Below, one piece after another: positions 25,872 to 34,930 of a stretch of 64,000 nucleotides of DNA (position 1 is its first letter; each line of letters begins with the position of its first letter). Source of the stretch: Sphingobacteriales bacterium (GTDB lineage: Bacteria > Bacteroidota > Bacteroidia > Chitinophagales > Chitinophagaceae); the NCBI GenBank assembly GCA_016192105.1, contig JACPUV010000006.1:1-64000 (forward strand), in the 5' to 3' direction. The translations under genes were made by a program, and so were the position numbers. The notes below the pieces were generated by a model, which ran no database searches, was not told where the DNA came from, and was given only the letters and a program-made list of their open reading frames with translations.

Positions 25872-27128
25872 TTACAGGATCCCGGCCAGCTCCAGGCTTT
25901 TTTTCTTGAGTTTCCGGATCTCGATATTTTCAATCACCGGGTCGGCGGTCAGTACCAGGGAGGTATTATTCTCTTTCCACCAGTTATTTCTTATCAGTTC
26001 ATCAAAAGATACCACGGCCACCAGGTATTTCCGTTCTTCCTCTGCATGCCATTCCTCGATCCATTCAAACCGTTCGCGGGGGATCAGGCTGATATCATCA
26101 AAACTGATATAGACCCGGAGAAAGAGTTCATTGCTCAGTTGCTGCGGTGCAGGGTGATAGCGTTTTTTATATTCGTATTTGTACTGGTAACGCAGGGCGG
26201 AAATATCACTCAGTACCGCGGAAGCAGTCGGAAAACTGCCGGCCCCTTTCCCGTAGAAAAATTGTTTATCGGCGAAGCCGCTTTCGATCACGACCCCATT
26301 GTATTCGTTTTTTACAAAAGCAAGGTGGTCATCCTCTTTTATGAACCGGGGCAATACAAATGCGGCTACCTTGCCATTTCTCAATTTCTGCGCCTGTGCT
26401 ACCAGCCGTATCGTCTGGCCTTTGGATTTGGCCACCGCCGCATCGGATGCCTGGATATGCTGGATCCCATTGAAAAGGATGTTTCCGGGTGATTCGATAA
26501 TGCCATAGGCATGGGTAAGCAGCAGGGTCCACTTGTTTACGGCATCAAAGCCCTCCACATCCAGTTTGGGGTCGCTTTCTGCAAAACCCAGTTGCTGGGC
26601 CAGCAGCAGGGCCTGTTTAAAATCCAGGCCTTCGTCAAACATTTTAGTGAGGATAAAATTGGTGGAGCCGTTCACAATGGCCCTGATGGAATGGAGCAGG
26701 TCGTTGTCATAATATTCCTCCAGGTTCCGGATCACGGGGATGGAAGCACAGGCCGCCGCCTCATAGAGGAAAGAACGGCCGGTTTGTTCCTGCAGTTCCA
26801 GCAGGGCAGGCAGGTGTTCCGCGATCATTTTCTTGCTGGCGCTCACGACATCTTTACCATTTTTCAGCGCAGTGGACACAATGCTGAAAGCCGCATCGGC
26901 ATCATCAATCACTTCCACAATGACATTGATATCCCGGTCATTCAGCAGCTCAGCCCGGTCCGTGGTGAACAGGGTAGCCGGCGCCGTTCTTTTTTTACTG
27001 TAATTTTTTATGCAGACTTTTTTAATGCGGGCCTGCAGGGAAGGGGTTTGCTGCAGTATTTTGTACAGGCCTTCTCCCACCACTCCGAATCCAAAGAGCC
27101 CGATCGTTAATTGTTTATGTGTTTCCAT
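25872..27128 (-). CDS. hom: homoserine dehydrogenase
   Basis: This 418-residue enzyme reduces aspartate semialdehyde to homoserine, the branch point for methionine and threonine. The N-terminus has the NAD(P)-binding motif GLFGFGVVGEG (10-20). The catalytic domain contains NGSTNFILTKMFDEGLDF and the LDVEGFDAVNKWTLL segment typical of the family. It is monofunctional, with no aspartokinase fusion; the C-terminal part after about 330 could be a small regulatory region. It is the third gene of metY-metX-hom, 3 bases after metX, so it supplies the acceptor acetylated by MetX. Confidence 0.93.
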   Translation of the reverse strand: METHKQLTIGLFGFGVVGEGLYKILQQTPSLQARIKKVCIKNYSKKRTAPATLFTTDRAELLNDRDINVIVEVIDDADAAFSIVSTALKNGKDVVSASKKMIAEHLPALLELQEQTGRSFLYEAAACASIPVIRNLEEYYDNDLLHSIRAIVNGSTNFILTKMFDEGLDFKQALLLAQQLGFAESDPKLDVEGFDAVNKWTLLLTHAYGIIESPGNILFNGIQHIQASDAAVAKSKGQTIRLVAQAQKLRNGKVAAFVLPRFIKEDDHLAFVKNEYNGVVIESGFADKQFFYGKGAGSFPTASAVLSDISALRYQYKYEYKKRYHPAPQQLSNELFLRVYISFDDISLIPRERFEWIEEWHAEEERKYLVAVVSFDELIRNNWWKENNTSLVLTADPVIENIEIRKLKKKSLELAGIL

Positions 27129-27131
27129 AGT

Positions 27132-28190
27132 TTATCCGTTCACGATTTTTAAAGGAGAAAATTTCCGGTCGTCAATAAATTTTGACAGGGCTGCTTCAAT
27201 CTTTTCATATTCAAGCAGGAAACCGTCATGGCCGAATTCACTGTGTATAGTGAGCAGTTCCGACCCCGGGATATGCCGCTGCAGGTACTCCTGTTCGCCA
27301 ATCGGGTAGAGCACATCCGAACTGATCCCGATGACCAGTGTTTTTGCCCGGATCCGCCCCAGGGCCGCGGCCACAGTTTCCCGATCCCTGCCTACATCAT
27401 GATTGTCCATACTCTGGGTCAGCCGGTAATAACAGAGCACATTGAATCGGTTCACCAGTTTGAGTCCCTGGTAGCGCTGGTAATTATCTGCAGCGTACAG
27501 GGTATTCTCACTGAGTGGCACAAAGGCCTTATCCCTCCGCTGGGTTATTTCATACCCGTTATAATGCCGGTAGGAGAGCAATGCAATGGAGCGGGCGGCT
27601 GCCAGTCCTTTTTGCCCGGCATCGGGTCTTCTTTCGAGCCAGCTGCTGTCGGCTTCGATCGCCATCCGCTGCGATGCATTAAAGGCAATGCCCCAGGGGG
27701 ACAGGACCGCATTAGTGGCAATGGGAACAATGTGTACGAATAATTCCGGCTCTTCAATGGCCCATTCCAATACCTGCATGCCGCCGGTACTGCCGCCTAA
27801 GCCCACAAAGATTTTCTTTATTCCGAGAAAGTCTTTCAGGTGCTGGTACATCCGGATCATATCCCGGATGGTTAGTACCGGGAAGTCGTCGTAATACGGT
27901 TGACCTGTCAGCGGATTTTTGCTTACCGGTGAGATACTGCCATAAGGGCTTCCGGGTTTATTCACGCAAATGATAAAATAGCGGGACGGGTCAAAGTATT
28001 TACCATCCCCCACCAGGCCGGGCCACCATTCCACCGGGTTGCTGTTGGCGGTTAAAGCATGAAAGATCCAGACCACATTATCTTTTGCCGCATTCAGCTT
28101 ACCATGCGTGGTATAAGCCAGGTGAAAACCCGGGAGCGTTTCACCTGACCCTAATGTAAACAACTGGTTATATTGAAATGTACTCGTCAT
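27132..28190 (-). CDS. metX: homoserine O-acetyltransferase
   Basis: This 352-residue alpha/beta-hydrolase-fold enzyme acetylates homoserine with acetyl-CoA, the first committed step to methionine. The nucleophile elbow is GGSTGGMQ with Ser134. The oxyanion/substrate loop HALTANSN and the segment NKPGSPYGSISP are MetX signatures. The catalytic Asp is in SSDVLYP and the His in GHDGFLLEY. It follows metY by 2 bases and precedes hom by 3, so the three are one operon. Whether it acetylates or succinylates cannot be proved by motif alone; in Bacteroidota the acetylating form paired with MetY is expected. Confidence 0.94.
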   Translation of the reverse strand: MTSTFQYNQLFTLGSGETLPGFHLAYTTHGKLNAAKDNVVWIFHALTANSNPVEWWPGLVGDGKYFDPSRYFIICVNKPGSPYGSISPVSKNPLTGQPYYDDFPVLTIRDMIRMYQHLKDFLGIKKIFVGLGGSTGGMQVLEWAIEEPELFVHIVPIATNAVLSPWGIAFNASQRMAIEADSSWLERRPDAGQKGLAAARSIALLSYRHYNGYEITQRRDKAFVPLSENTLYAADNYQRYQGLKLVNRFNVLCYYRLTQSMDNHDVGRDRETVAAALGRIRAKTLVIGISSDVLYPIGEQEYLQRHIPGSELLTIHSEFGHDGFLLEYEKIEAALSKFIDDRKFSPLKIVNG

Positions 28191-28192
28191 AA

Positions 28193-29527
<1,335 letters not shown>

Positions 29528-29572
29528 TTAAGAATGAAAAATTCAGGTTGAATAAAATGGCAGGCAATAAAG

Positions 29573-29624
29573 AAGGGTGAAGCACCCTTATCGGGGGTAG
29601 AGTATAGTATGCCTTACGGCATAC
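29573..29624 (-). terminator. attenuator-like tandem hairpins before metY
   Basis: Read on the minus strand, the first hairpin pairs GTATGCC (29624-29618) with GGCATAC (29613-29607) and covers the last Cys-Met-Pro codons and stop of the leader peptide. The second pairs AAGGGTG (29589-29583) with CACCCTT (29579-29573), followed by CTTTATT, a weak U-tract. A stretch TACCCCC just before the second hairpin can instead pair with GGGT of its left arm, giving a mutually exclusive antiterminator. This is the arrangement expected for ribosome-controlled attenuation. Confidence 0.6.
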
Positions 29625-29691
29625 AACAACGGCAACAAATACACAGGGTCGCTGTGCAGGTAGTACTTTTATATGTTGCGGTTGTGTTCAT
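29614..29691 (-). CDS. Thr/Cys-rich leader peptide of the methionine operon
   Basis: A 25-codon ORF starts with ATG at 29691 and stops with TAA at 29616-29614, about 95 bases before metY. Its product begins MNTTATYKSTTCTAT and ends CICCRCCMP. It contains seven threonines, six cysteines (four of them as two CC pairs) and a second methionine, all amino acids of the pathway (sulfur donor, branch product, end product). The ORF ends inside the first of two hairpins. Stalling of a ribosome at the CC or CM codons would free downstream sequence to refold. This looks like an attenuation leader; the reading is mine and I do not know of a published example for metYX in this phylum. Confidence 0.65.
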   Translation of the reverse strand: MNTTATYKSTTCTATLCICCRCCMP

Positions 29692-29730
29692 GATTACCCG
29701 ATAAAATTAGCGGACTTTTCAATTTCCTCC

Positions 29731-29738
29731 CAAATTTA
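29731..29738 (-). promoter_or_regulatory. possible -7 box (TAAATTTG) for the leader-metY transcript
   Basis: On the minus strand TAAATTTG fits TAnnTTTG and lies 40 bases before the leader ATG. No TTTG is found at the right upstream distance. It would allow metY transcription independent of the SAM riboswitch further upstream. Confidence 0.3.
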
Positions 29739-30090
29739 TTTTTTGATTTCCGTATAATGATTTGTTAAGGCTGTTATAGACAAATGATTGTTTGTTCCGC
29801 CGGAACGGAATTTACTTTTACATGACGAAACCCGCGCGGAAGAACCGCCTGTTTCCTGTTTGAATTTTTTGTGTTCATTTTTTTTCGTTTAAATGAGATA
29901 AAAATTTTGCAGGGCATTTCCCGGGACAGGGGATACTTAACAAGAACAGGAGCAGGATGAACCAGTGCCTGAAGAACAATACCCGGCAGGATTACAGGGA
30001 TAACCCTGCCTTCACCACTGAGTAAGGCACGCCGGGGTGGGTGAGCCCGGCATTGCAAAACAGCAGCGGACTGCTATGCTGGGCAAGCAA
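29739..30090. other. gap between the SAM riboswitch and the leader peptide; short ORF of doubtful reality
   Basis: About 350 bases separate the riboswitch terminator from the leader. On the minus strand 29774-29878 a 34-codon ORF starting MNTKNSNRKQAVLPRG is preceded by an A-rich stretch and could be translated, but I recognise no family. The region around 30025-30050 holds a GC-rich palindrome (GCCGGGCTCACCCACCCCGGC on the minus strand is 21 bases, arms GCCGGG and CCCGGC). Nothing else is apparent. Confidence 0.3.
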
Positions 30091-30120
30091 AAAGCTCACC
30101 CGATAAATCAGATGAGCTTT
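30091..30120 (-). terminator. terminator of the SAM riboswitch expression platform
   Basis: On the minus strand AAAGCTCA (30120-30113) pairs with TGAGCTTT (30098-30091), followed by TTGC. It lies about 37 bases after the riboswitch P1 stem. AAAAGCTT just upstream of it may offer a competing antiterminator pairing. Confidence 0.7.
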
Positions 30121-30154
30121 GAATATGTTGTAAACTATTTGAAGCTTTTTATCT

Positions 30155-30300
30155 GGCTTATCTTTCCCGCACCTGCGGGATGGAATTGGCACCTTTTCTG
30201 AATGTCATCCCGGGCCGTCACGCATGACAGGAAGGAGACAAGCAGAGAGGTTGTCAAGGCTTCACCGGGCCATTACCCTCAGCCTTTCTTGATAAGTACC
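30155..30300 (-). promoter_or_regulatory. SAM-I (S-box) riboswitch
   Basis: Reading the minus strand, the aptamer opens with the P1 strand CTTATCAAGAAAGGCTGAGG, the classical S-box start, and continues with GGCCCGGTGAAGCC and TTGACAACC, the conserved P2/J2 core. It then has AAGGTGCCAATTCC (P3/P4) and closes with GAAAGATAAGC, which pairs with the opening CTTATC. All conserved blocks of the S-adenosylmethionine aptamer are in the right order. Binding of SAM should favour the terminator at 30091-30120 and shut off the downstream transcript. That transcript leads toward metY-metX-hom about 570 bases later. Confidence 0.9.
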
Positions 30301-30330
30301 CGGTTGCAACCGGGAGTAAAAGAACTGCTG

Positions 30331-30338
30331 CAAATATA
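30331..30338 (-). promoter_or_regulatory. -7 box (TATATTTG) upstream of the SAM riboswitch
   Basis: TATATTTG on the minus strand fits TAnnTTTG and would start transcription about 25 bases before the aptamer. A TTTG 24 bases further upstream (near 30363-30366) is a possible -33 element at slightly long spacing. Confidence 0.55.
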
Positions 30339-30429
30339 GGAACTGTTGATTATACGGGGAAACAAAATAGCCGGTTTCTTTCCAAACACTTGTTTGGTTC
30401 CCTGCTGAAACCCGCTTCCGGTAAGGGTT

Positions 30430-30969
30430 TCAGGGTTTGTAATTATTCCTGATCCAGTCTTCCTGGGAGCGGGCTGAGAGGTCAATCGGGGTCTGCTGTT
30501 CGATTTTTTCCTGTGCCTGGCGGATGGCTTTACTGATCATGCTGTGCCCGATCACTTCATCTTCCTTCATGCCGAGCTGTTGCATGAGCTGGATAATTTT
30601 TTCACCCCCGAACTGGCGGAACAGCGGTTCCCGGAGGGACGAGTACACCGTTACTTTCTCCAGGTCAAGGGCCCGGTACAGTTCTTCTTCCTTGCTGCGG
30701 AGAGGGTAATGCTCGGCGAACAACAGCTCCCGCCCGGCCCGTTGCGGGCTCAGGACTTCACGTACCAGCAGGAGCGGAACCGGGTCACCGGTTTTGTTCC
30801 TGAAATAATCTTCGGCCTGCCGGAGACTCTCCTCAAACCAGAAAACCAGCACACTGTTTTTATTTTTATCCCAGGCATCGAGGAGGGCGTCCCATTTGGC
30901 AGATTCGCCGATCACTACTTTGTCTGTAATCGCCGGGGAGGCATCTTTTTTTCTGAAGAGACCGAACAT
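30430..30969 (-). CDS. conserved hypothetical cytoplasmic protein
   Basis: This 179-residue protein starts MFGLFRKKDASP and has no signal peptide or membrane helix. It has no catalytic motif I can identify. The N-terminal part (KWDALLDAWDKNKNSVLVFW) and the charged helical C-terminus look like a small Rossmann-type or thioredoxin-like fold, but that is a guess from pattern only. Similar short proteins in this phylum are sometimes labelled SecA-related. It faces the SAM riboswitch region head to tail on the same strand, with the riboswitch promoter beyond its 3' end. Confidence 0.7.
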   Translation of the reverse strand: MFGLFRKKDASPAITDKVVIGESAKWDALLDAWDKNKNSVLVFWFEESLRQAEDYFRNKTGDPVPLLLVREVLSPQRAGRELLFAEHYPLRSKEEELYRALDLEKVTVYSSLREPLFRQFGGEKIIQLMQQLGMKEDEVIGHSMISKAIRQAQEKIEQQTPIDLSARSQEDWIRNNYKP

Positions 30970-31057
30970 AACTGGTATTTGGCACTAAAGTAAGAAAGGG
31001 ATGCAAATGCGGCTAATTTTCTCCTGCCCGGGCCGCGGCAGCACCCGGAACTCATCA

Positions 31058-31102
31058 ATAAAAAAAGGCCGGAGCAAGAAGCTTCAGCCTTTTCGTTACT
31101 GT
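31058..31102 (-). terminator. terminator hairpin
   Basis: On the minus strand AAAAGGC and GCCTTTTTTT flank a partly paired GAAGC/GCTCC inner stem. The T-run makes it a good Rho-independent terminator for the gene at 31122-31700. Confidence 0.65.
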
Positions 31103-31121
31103 GTAAACCGTCCTCTATTGA

Positions 31122-31700
31122 TTAGTTCATTGCTGTCTCTTTGGACTGCTTGGTGCCGGTATAGATCCATGCTTTGGGTGTAACCGGCTTTTTGGATTTT
31201 GAATTTTTCACGGTAGTGGGTGCCGGTTCTGCTGCTTCAGGAACAAAAGCAGCAGCAGGGTCCTCCGGGTTATACGCTTTGCCAATACAGATGCTCAGGG
31301 TATTGGTTGTTTTATCAAAGATCAGGGTGCCTTCCGCCACTTCATTACCCTCCGCAGTTTTTTGGGCAGGGATTTTATAAGTAGCCGGGGATTTTCTCAG
31401 CATGATTTTAATTTTTCCCTGGGGCAGCCCTTCCACCCAGGCCAGTCCCTTGTTTTGCTCATCCACGGCAATGCTCAGGTGCGCGGCCTCGGTATTGGTC
31501 CCGGATTCATATTTCCCGATCACAGGGAAAATATCCTCCCGGGTAGGGGGAGCCGGTGCGGTCACAATTTTATCGCGGTACAGGGCTGAAATAGAATCAA
31601 CGGTTGGATTCTTTTTTGCATCCCAGGTTTGCTGGGCCTGTGCAGAAATGGAAAAAAAGGTCAATACTAATCCGCCCATTGCAACAATGGTCTTTTTCAT
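31122..31700 (-). CDS. exported hypothetical protein
   Basis: The 192-residue product has a clear signal peptide (MKKTIVAMGGLVLTFFSISA with AQAQ cleavage) and a mature domain of mixed beta character containing HLSIAVDEQNKGLAWVEGLP and GTLIFDKTTNTLSICIGKAY. The C-terminal 45 residues are Ala/Pro/Lys-rich and probably disordered. I do not recognise a family. It should be periplasmic or attached at the outer membrane. It stands alone, with a terminator behind it, and is divergent from uvrA. Confidence 0.75.
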   Translation of the reverse strand: MKKTIVAMGGLVLTFFSISAQAQQTWDAKKNPTVDSISALYRDKIVTAPAPPTREDIFPVIGKYESGTNTEAAHLSIAVDEQNKGLAWVEGLPQGKIKIMLRKSPATYKIPAQKTAEGNEVAEGTLIFDKTTNTLSICIGKAYNPEDPAAAFVPEAAEPAPTTVKNSKSKKPVTPKAWIYTGTKQSKETAMN

Positions 31701-31914
31701 AAGAAATTTTTTTAATGATTTAATTGGTACTCGTAGTGTACTTCAAAATACTGTGCCAGAATAAAATTTTGTGGATAACTTGAAAACTTCTTTATGCCCA
31801 TAACCCGGCCCGGCGGTGGATAATGAGCGATCAGTTTTTCATTTTCAGGATGTTAACGGAGTGGTGAATGGCAGGACAGGAGCAAAACTGAATCAGTATC
31901 TTCGTTCCCCCAGT

Positions 31915-34881
31915 ATGGCAAAGCGTAAAACAAGCAACAGTACCCCGCCTGTCCCCGGTCAGGAAATGATCGAAGTGTACGGGGCCCGGGTACACAACCT
32001 GAAAAATATTGATATCTCCATTCCCAAGAATAAACTGGTGGTGATCACGGGTATCAGCGGGAGCGGTAAATCCTCCCTGGCTTTCGATACGATCTATTCC
32101 GAAGGCCAGCGCCGGTACATGGAAACCTTCGGAGCCTATGCACGGCAGTTTATCGGTGACATGGAAAGGCCTGACGTGGACAAGATCACGGGTCTGTCTC
32201 CGGTTATTTCCATCGAGCAAAAGACCACCAATAAAAACCCGCGTTCCACCGTGGGTACGGTAACAGAGATCTACGATTTTCTCCGCCTGCTCTATGCCCG
32301 TATCGGGGAAGCCTACTCCTACAATACCGGCAAACGGATGGTGAAATGGAGTGAGGAAGAGATCGTGGCCAATATTTTCAAAAAATACAAAGGAAAAAAA
32401 ATAGCGCTGCTGGCACCCATGGTCCGGGGTCGCAAAGGACATTACCGCGAACTCTTTGAAGACGTACGCAAAAAGGGATTTCTGAAAGTGCGGGTGGACG
32501 GGGAGATCAAAGACCTGGTACCCAAAATGCAGGTGGACCGCTATGTGATCCATGATATTGAACTGGTGGTGGATCGCCTGCAGGTAACGGATGAGCTGCG
32601 TGCGCGGCTGAGCCAGAGTGTGCAGCAAACGCTGAAGTTGGGAAAAGACCTCATGTTTGTCGTACCGGCCTCCCCAAACCTGCCTGACCGGCAGGCAGGC
32701 CCCTCCGAAGGAGGGGCTTTAGAAGAGTCTGCAAAACGAAAAGGGAATACGATCAGTACTGACTCTTCGGAGACCCCCCCTTTGGGGGGCAGGGGGGCCA
32801 TGTTCTCCAAACTCCTGATGTGTGAAGACACCGGCATCAGTTATGAAGAGCCTTCTCCCAACGCCTTTTCATTCAATTCTCCTTATGGCGCCTGCCCGGT
32901 TTGCAAAGGGTTAGGCACCAAACACCATATCAATATGGAGGCCGTGATCGCGGATCCTTCCCTGAGCATCAGTGAGGGCGGGATTGCCCCGCTGGGAGAG
33001 GAACGGGATGCCTGGGTGTACAAAGCGGCACAGGAAGCGGCTAAGAAAAACAAGATACCCCTGAACACAGCGGTGAATAAGCTGACAAAGAAGCAGCTTA
33101 ATTATATGCTCTATGGCAATGAAGAAGGGCAACAGGAAGGCCTGGATTTTGAGAATATGAAATTTGATCCGCAGGCGCCGTTTGAAGGAGTGATTAATAT
33201 GCTGCAGCGCTGGTTTGCCAACCCATACAGTGAGGCGATCCGCGAGTGGACCGAGGATTATATGATCGTAAAACCCTGCGATGCCTGTAATGGCACCCGG
33301 TTAAAAAAAGAAAGTCTCTGGTTCAGGGTAAACGGCCGGAATATTGCGGAGCTGAGCCAGCTGAACCTGGATAATCTCGCGGCCTGGTTTGACGGGATCG
33401 AACTGATGCTGGACAACAAGCAAAAAGCCATTGCCAAAGATGTACTGAAAGAGATTCGGGAAAGACTGCAGTTTTTGCTGGATGTGGGGCTGACCTACCT
33501 GACGCTGGACCGTCCTTCGAGAACCCTCAGTGGCGGAGAATCGCAGCGGATCCGGCTGGCCACGCAGATCGGTTCGCAATTACAGGGGATCACGTATATC
33601 CTGGATGAACCTTCGATCGGGCTGCACCAGCGGGATAACCACCGGCTGATCGGGGCACTGAAAAATTTACGCGATATCGGTAACAGTGTGCTGGTGGTGG
33701 AGCATGACAAGGATATTATGCTGGCGGCCGATCACCTGATCGATATCGGCCCGAAGGCCGGATTTCACGGGGGCCGCATTGTGGCACAGGGAATACCTGC
33801 CGACTTATTGAAACTCGATACACTTACCTCCGGCTACCTCAACGGCCACCGCCTGATCGAAGTGCCGTCCGAACGAAGAAAAGGAAATGGAAAGTTTTTA
33901 GCTCTTAAAGGGGCCAAAGGAAATAACCTGCAGCAGGTGGATGTTGAATTCCCGCTGGGGAAATTTATCTGCGTCACGGGTGTCAGCGGCAGCGGGAAGT
34001 CCACCCTGATCAACGAGACCCTGTACCCCATTCTTTCGAAACATGCGTATGGTTCGAAGATGATACCGCTGGAATACAAATCTGTCAGGGGCCTGGAACA
34101 TATTGATAAGGTTATTGAAATTGACCAGTCGCCGATCGGCCGTACACCAAGGAGCAACCCCGCTACCTACTGCGGGTTCTTTACGGAGATACGTACCTTA
34201 TTCGCCTCCATTCCGGAAGCGAAGATCCGGGGCTATAATGCAGGCCGTTTTTCCTTTAATGTAAAAAGCGGCCGTTGTGATGTGTGTGAGGGCGGGGGAA
34301 TGCGGGTGATCGAAATGAATTTCCTGCCGGATGTTTATGTGCATTGTGAAAAATGCAATGGCAAACGCTATAACCGGGAAACACTCGAAATCCGGTACAA
34401 GGGGAAGTCAATTGCGGATGTATTGGAAATGACGGTGGAGGAAGCGGTGGAATTTTTCCAGCCTGTTCCCTATCTCTACCGTAAGATCAAAGTGCTGGAA
34501 GAAGTGGGGCTGGGTTATATCACCCTGGGGCAGTCGGCCGTAACCCTTAGCGGGGGAGAAGCACAACGGGTCAAACTCTCTACTGAGCTGGCCAAGCGGG
34601 ATACCGGTAAAACTTTTTATATCCTGGATGAACCCACCACCGGTTTGCATTTTGAGGATATCCGGCATTTGCTGGACGTATTGAATAAACTGGTGGACCG
34701 GGGCAATACGGTGCTGGTGATCGAGCACAATATGGATGTGATCAAAGTGGCGGACCATGTGATTGATATCGGCCCGGAAGGCGGCGACGGGGGAGGAAAG
34801 ATATTGTTTGAGGGAACGCCGGAGGAATTAATTAAGAACAGGCAAAGTTATACGGCACAATACCTGAAATTGGAATTATAA
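31915..34881 (+). CDS. uvrA: UvrABC excinuclease subunit A
   Basis: UvrA recognises bulky DNA lesions and loads UvrB in nucleotide-excision repair. I choose ATG 31915 (MAKRKTSNSTPP); a GTG start at 31816 would add 33 residues that precede a promoter-like TATCTTCG at 31897-31904. The 988-residue protein has two ABC modules: Walker A GISGSGKS and later GVSGSGKS, two LSGGE signatures, and zinc-binding pairs CPVCKGLG/CDACNG and CDVCEGGG/CEKCNG. Residues about 251-295 are an insertion encoded by a palindromic element (see 32667-32799), followed by the normal MFSKLLMCEDTGISYEEPSP. The frame is kept, so the protein is probably functional. Confidence 0.96.
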   Translation: MAKRKTSNSTPPVPGQEMIEVYGARVHNLKNIDISIPKNKLVVITGISGSGKSSLAFDTIYSEGQRRYMETFGAYARQFIGDMERPDVDKITGLSPVISIEQKTTNKNPRSTVGTVTEIYDFLRLLYARIGEAYSYNTGKRMVKWSEEEIVANIFKKYKGKKIALLAPMVRGRKGHYRELFEDVRKKGFLKVRVDGEIKDLVPKMQVDRYVIHDIELVVDRLQVTDELRARLSQSVQQTLKLGKDLMFVVPASPNLPDRQAGPSEGGALEESAKRKGNTISTDSSETPPLGGRGAMFSKLLMCEDTGISYEEPSPNAFSFNSPYGACPVCKGLGTKHHINMEAVIADPSLSISEGGIAPLGEERDAWVYKAAQEAAKKNKIPLNTAVNKLTKKQLNYMLYGNEEGQQEGLDFENMKFDPQAPFEGVINMLQRWFANPYSEAIREWTEDYMIVKPCDACNGTRLKKESLWFRVNGRNIAELSQLNLDNLAAWFDGIELMLDNKQKAIAKDVLKEIRERLQFLLDVGLTYLTLDRPSRTLSGGESQRIRLATQIGSQLQGITYILDEPSIGLHQRDNHRLIGALKNLRDIGNSVLVVEHDKDIMLAADHLIDIGPKAGFHGGRIVAQGIPADLLKLDTLTSGYLNGHRLIEVPSERRKGNGKFLALKGAKGNNLQQVDVEFPLGKFICVTGVSGSGKSTLINETLYPILSKHAYGSKMIPLEYKSVRGLEHIDKVIEIDQSPIGRTPRSNPATYCGFFTEIRTLFASIPEAKIRGYNAGRFSFNVKSGRCDVCEGGGMRVIEMNFLPDVYVHCEKCNGKRYNRETLEIRYKGKSIADVLEMTVEEAVEFFQPVPYLYRKIKVLEEVGLGYITLGQSAVTLSGGEAQRVKLSTELAKRDTGKTFYILDEPTTGLHFEDIRHLLDVLNKLVDRGNTVLVIEHNMDVIKVADHVIDIGPEGGDGGGKILFEGTPEELIKNRQSYTAQYLKLEL
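32667..32799. repeat. palindromic element inserted in frame inside uvrA
   Basis: Within 133 bases there are four inverted repeats: CCTGCCTG/CAGGCAGG (32679-32699), CCCCTCC/GGAGGGG (32700-32716), GAAGAGTC/GACTCTTC (32722-32729 with 32761-32768) and a C-run/G-run pair (32774-32789). The encoded 45 residues are rich in Pro, Gly and Ser and have no counterpart in other UvrA proteins as I know them. This resembles protein-coding palindromic repeats such as the Rickettsia RPEs. Confidence 0.8.
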
Positions 34882-34910
34882 AAAACACCCGGTTGGTCCG
34901 GGTGTTTTTT
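34879..34910 (+). terminator. Rho-independent terminator after uvrA
   Basis: AAAAACACCCGG and CCGGGTGTTTTTT form a 12-bp stem with a TTGGT loop and a T-run, starting at the uvrA stop codon. The A-run on the other side makes it able to end the convergent gene at 34931 as well. Confidence 0.9.
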
Positions 34911-34930
34911 ATAATATAAGGCAATACTAT

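Noticed and set aside
25097..25909. 270-codon plus-strand ORF opposite the glycosyltransferase gene
   Set aside because: It is antisense to a well-supported family 2 glycosyltransferase and its product has no recognisable domain.
26046..27110. Plus-strand ORFs opposite hom (148 and 199 codons)
   Set aside because: hom is complete and shows family motifs in the opposite strand; these ORFs have no features of their own.
31816..31914. GTG start adding 33 residues to UvrA
   Set aside because: The extension is not typical for UvrA, and a promoter-like TATCTTCG lies inside it, just before ATG 31915.
31831..32628. 265-codon minus-strand ORF opposite uvrA
   Set aside because: It is the shadow of the highly conserved UvrA N-terminal ATPase and has a His/Phe-rich, non-protein-like composition.
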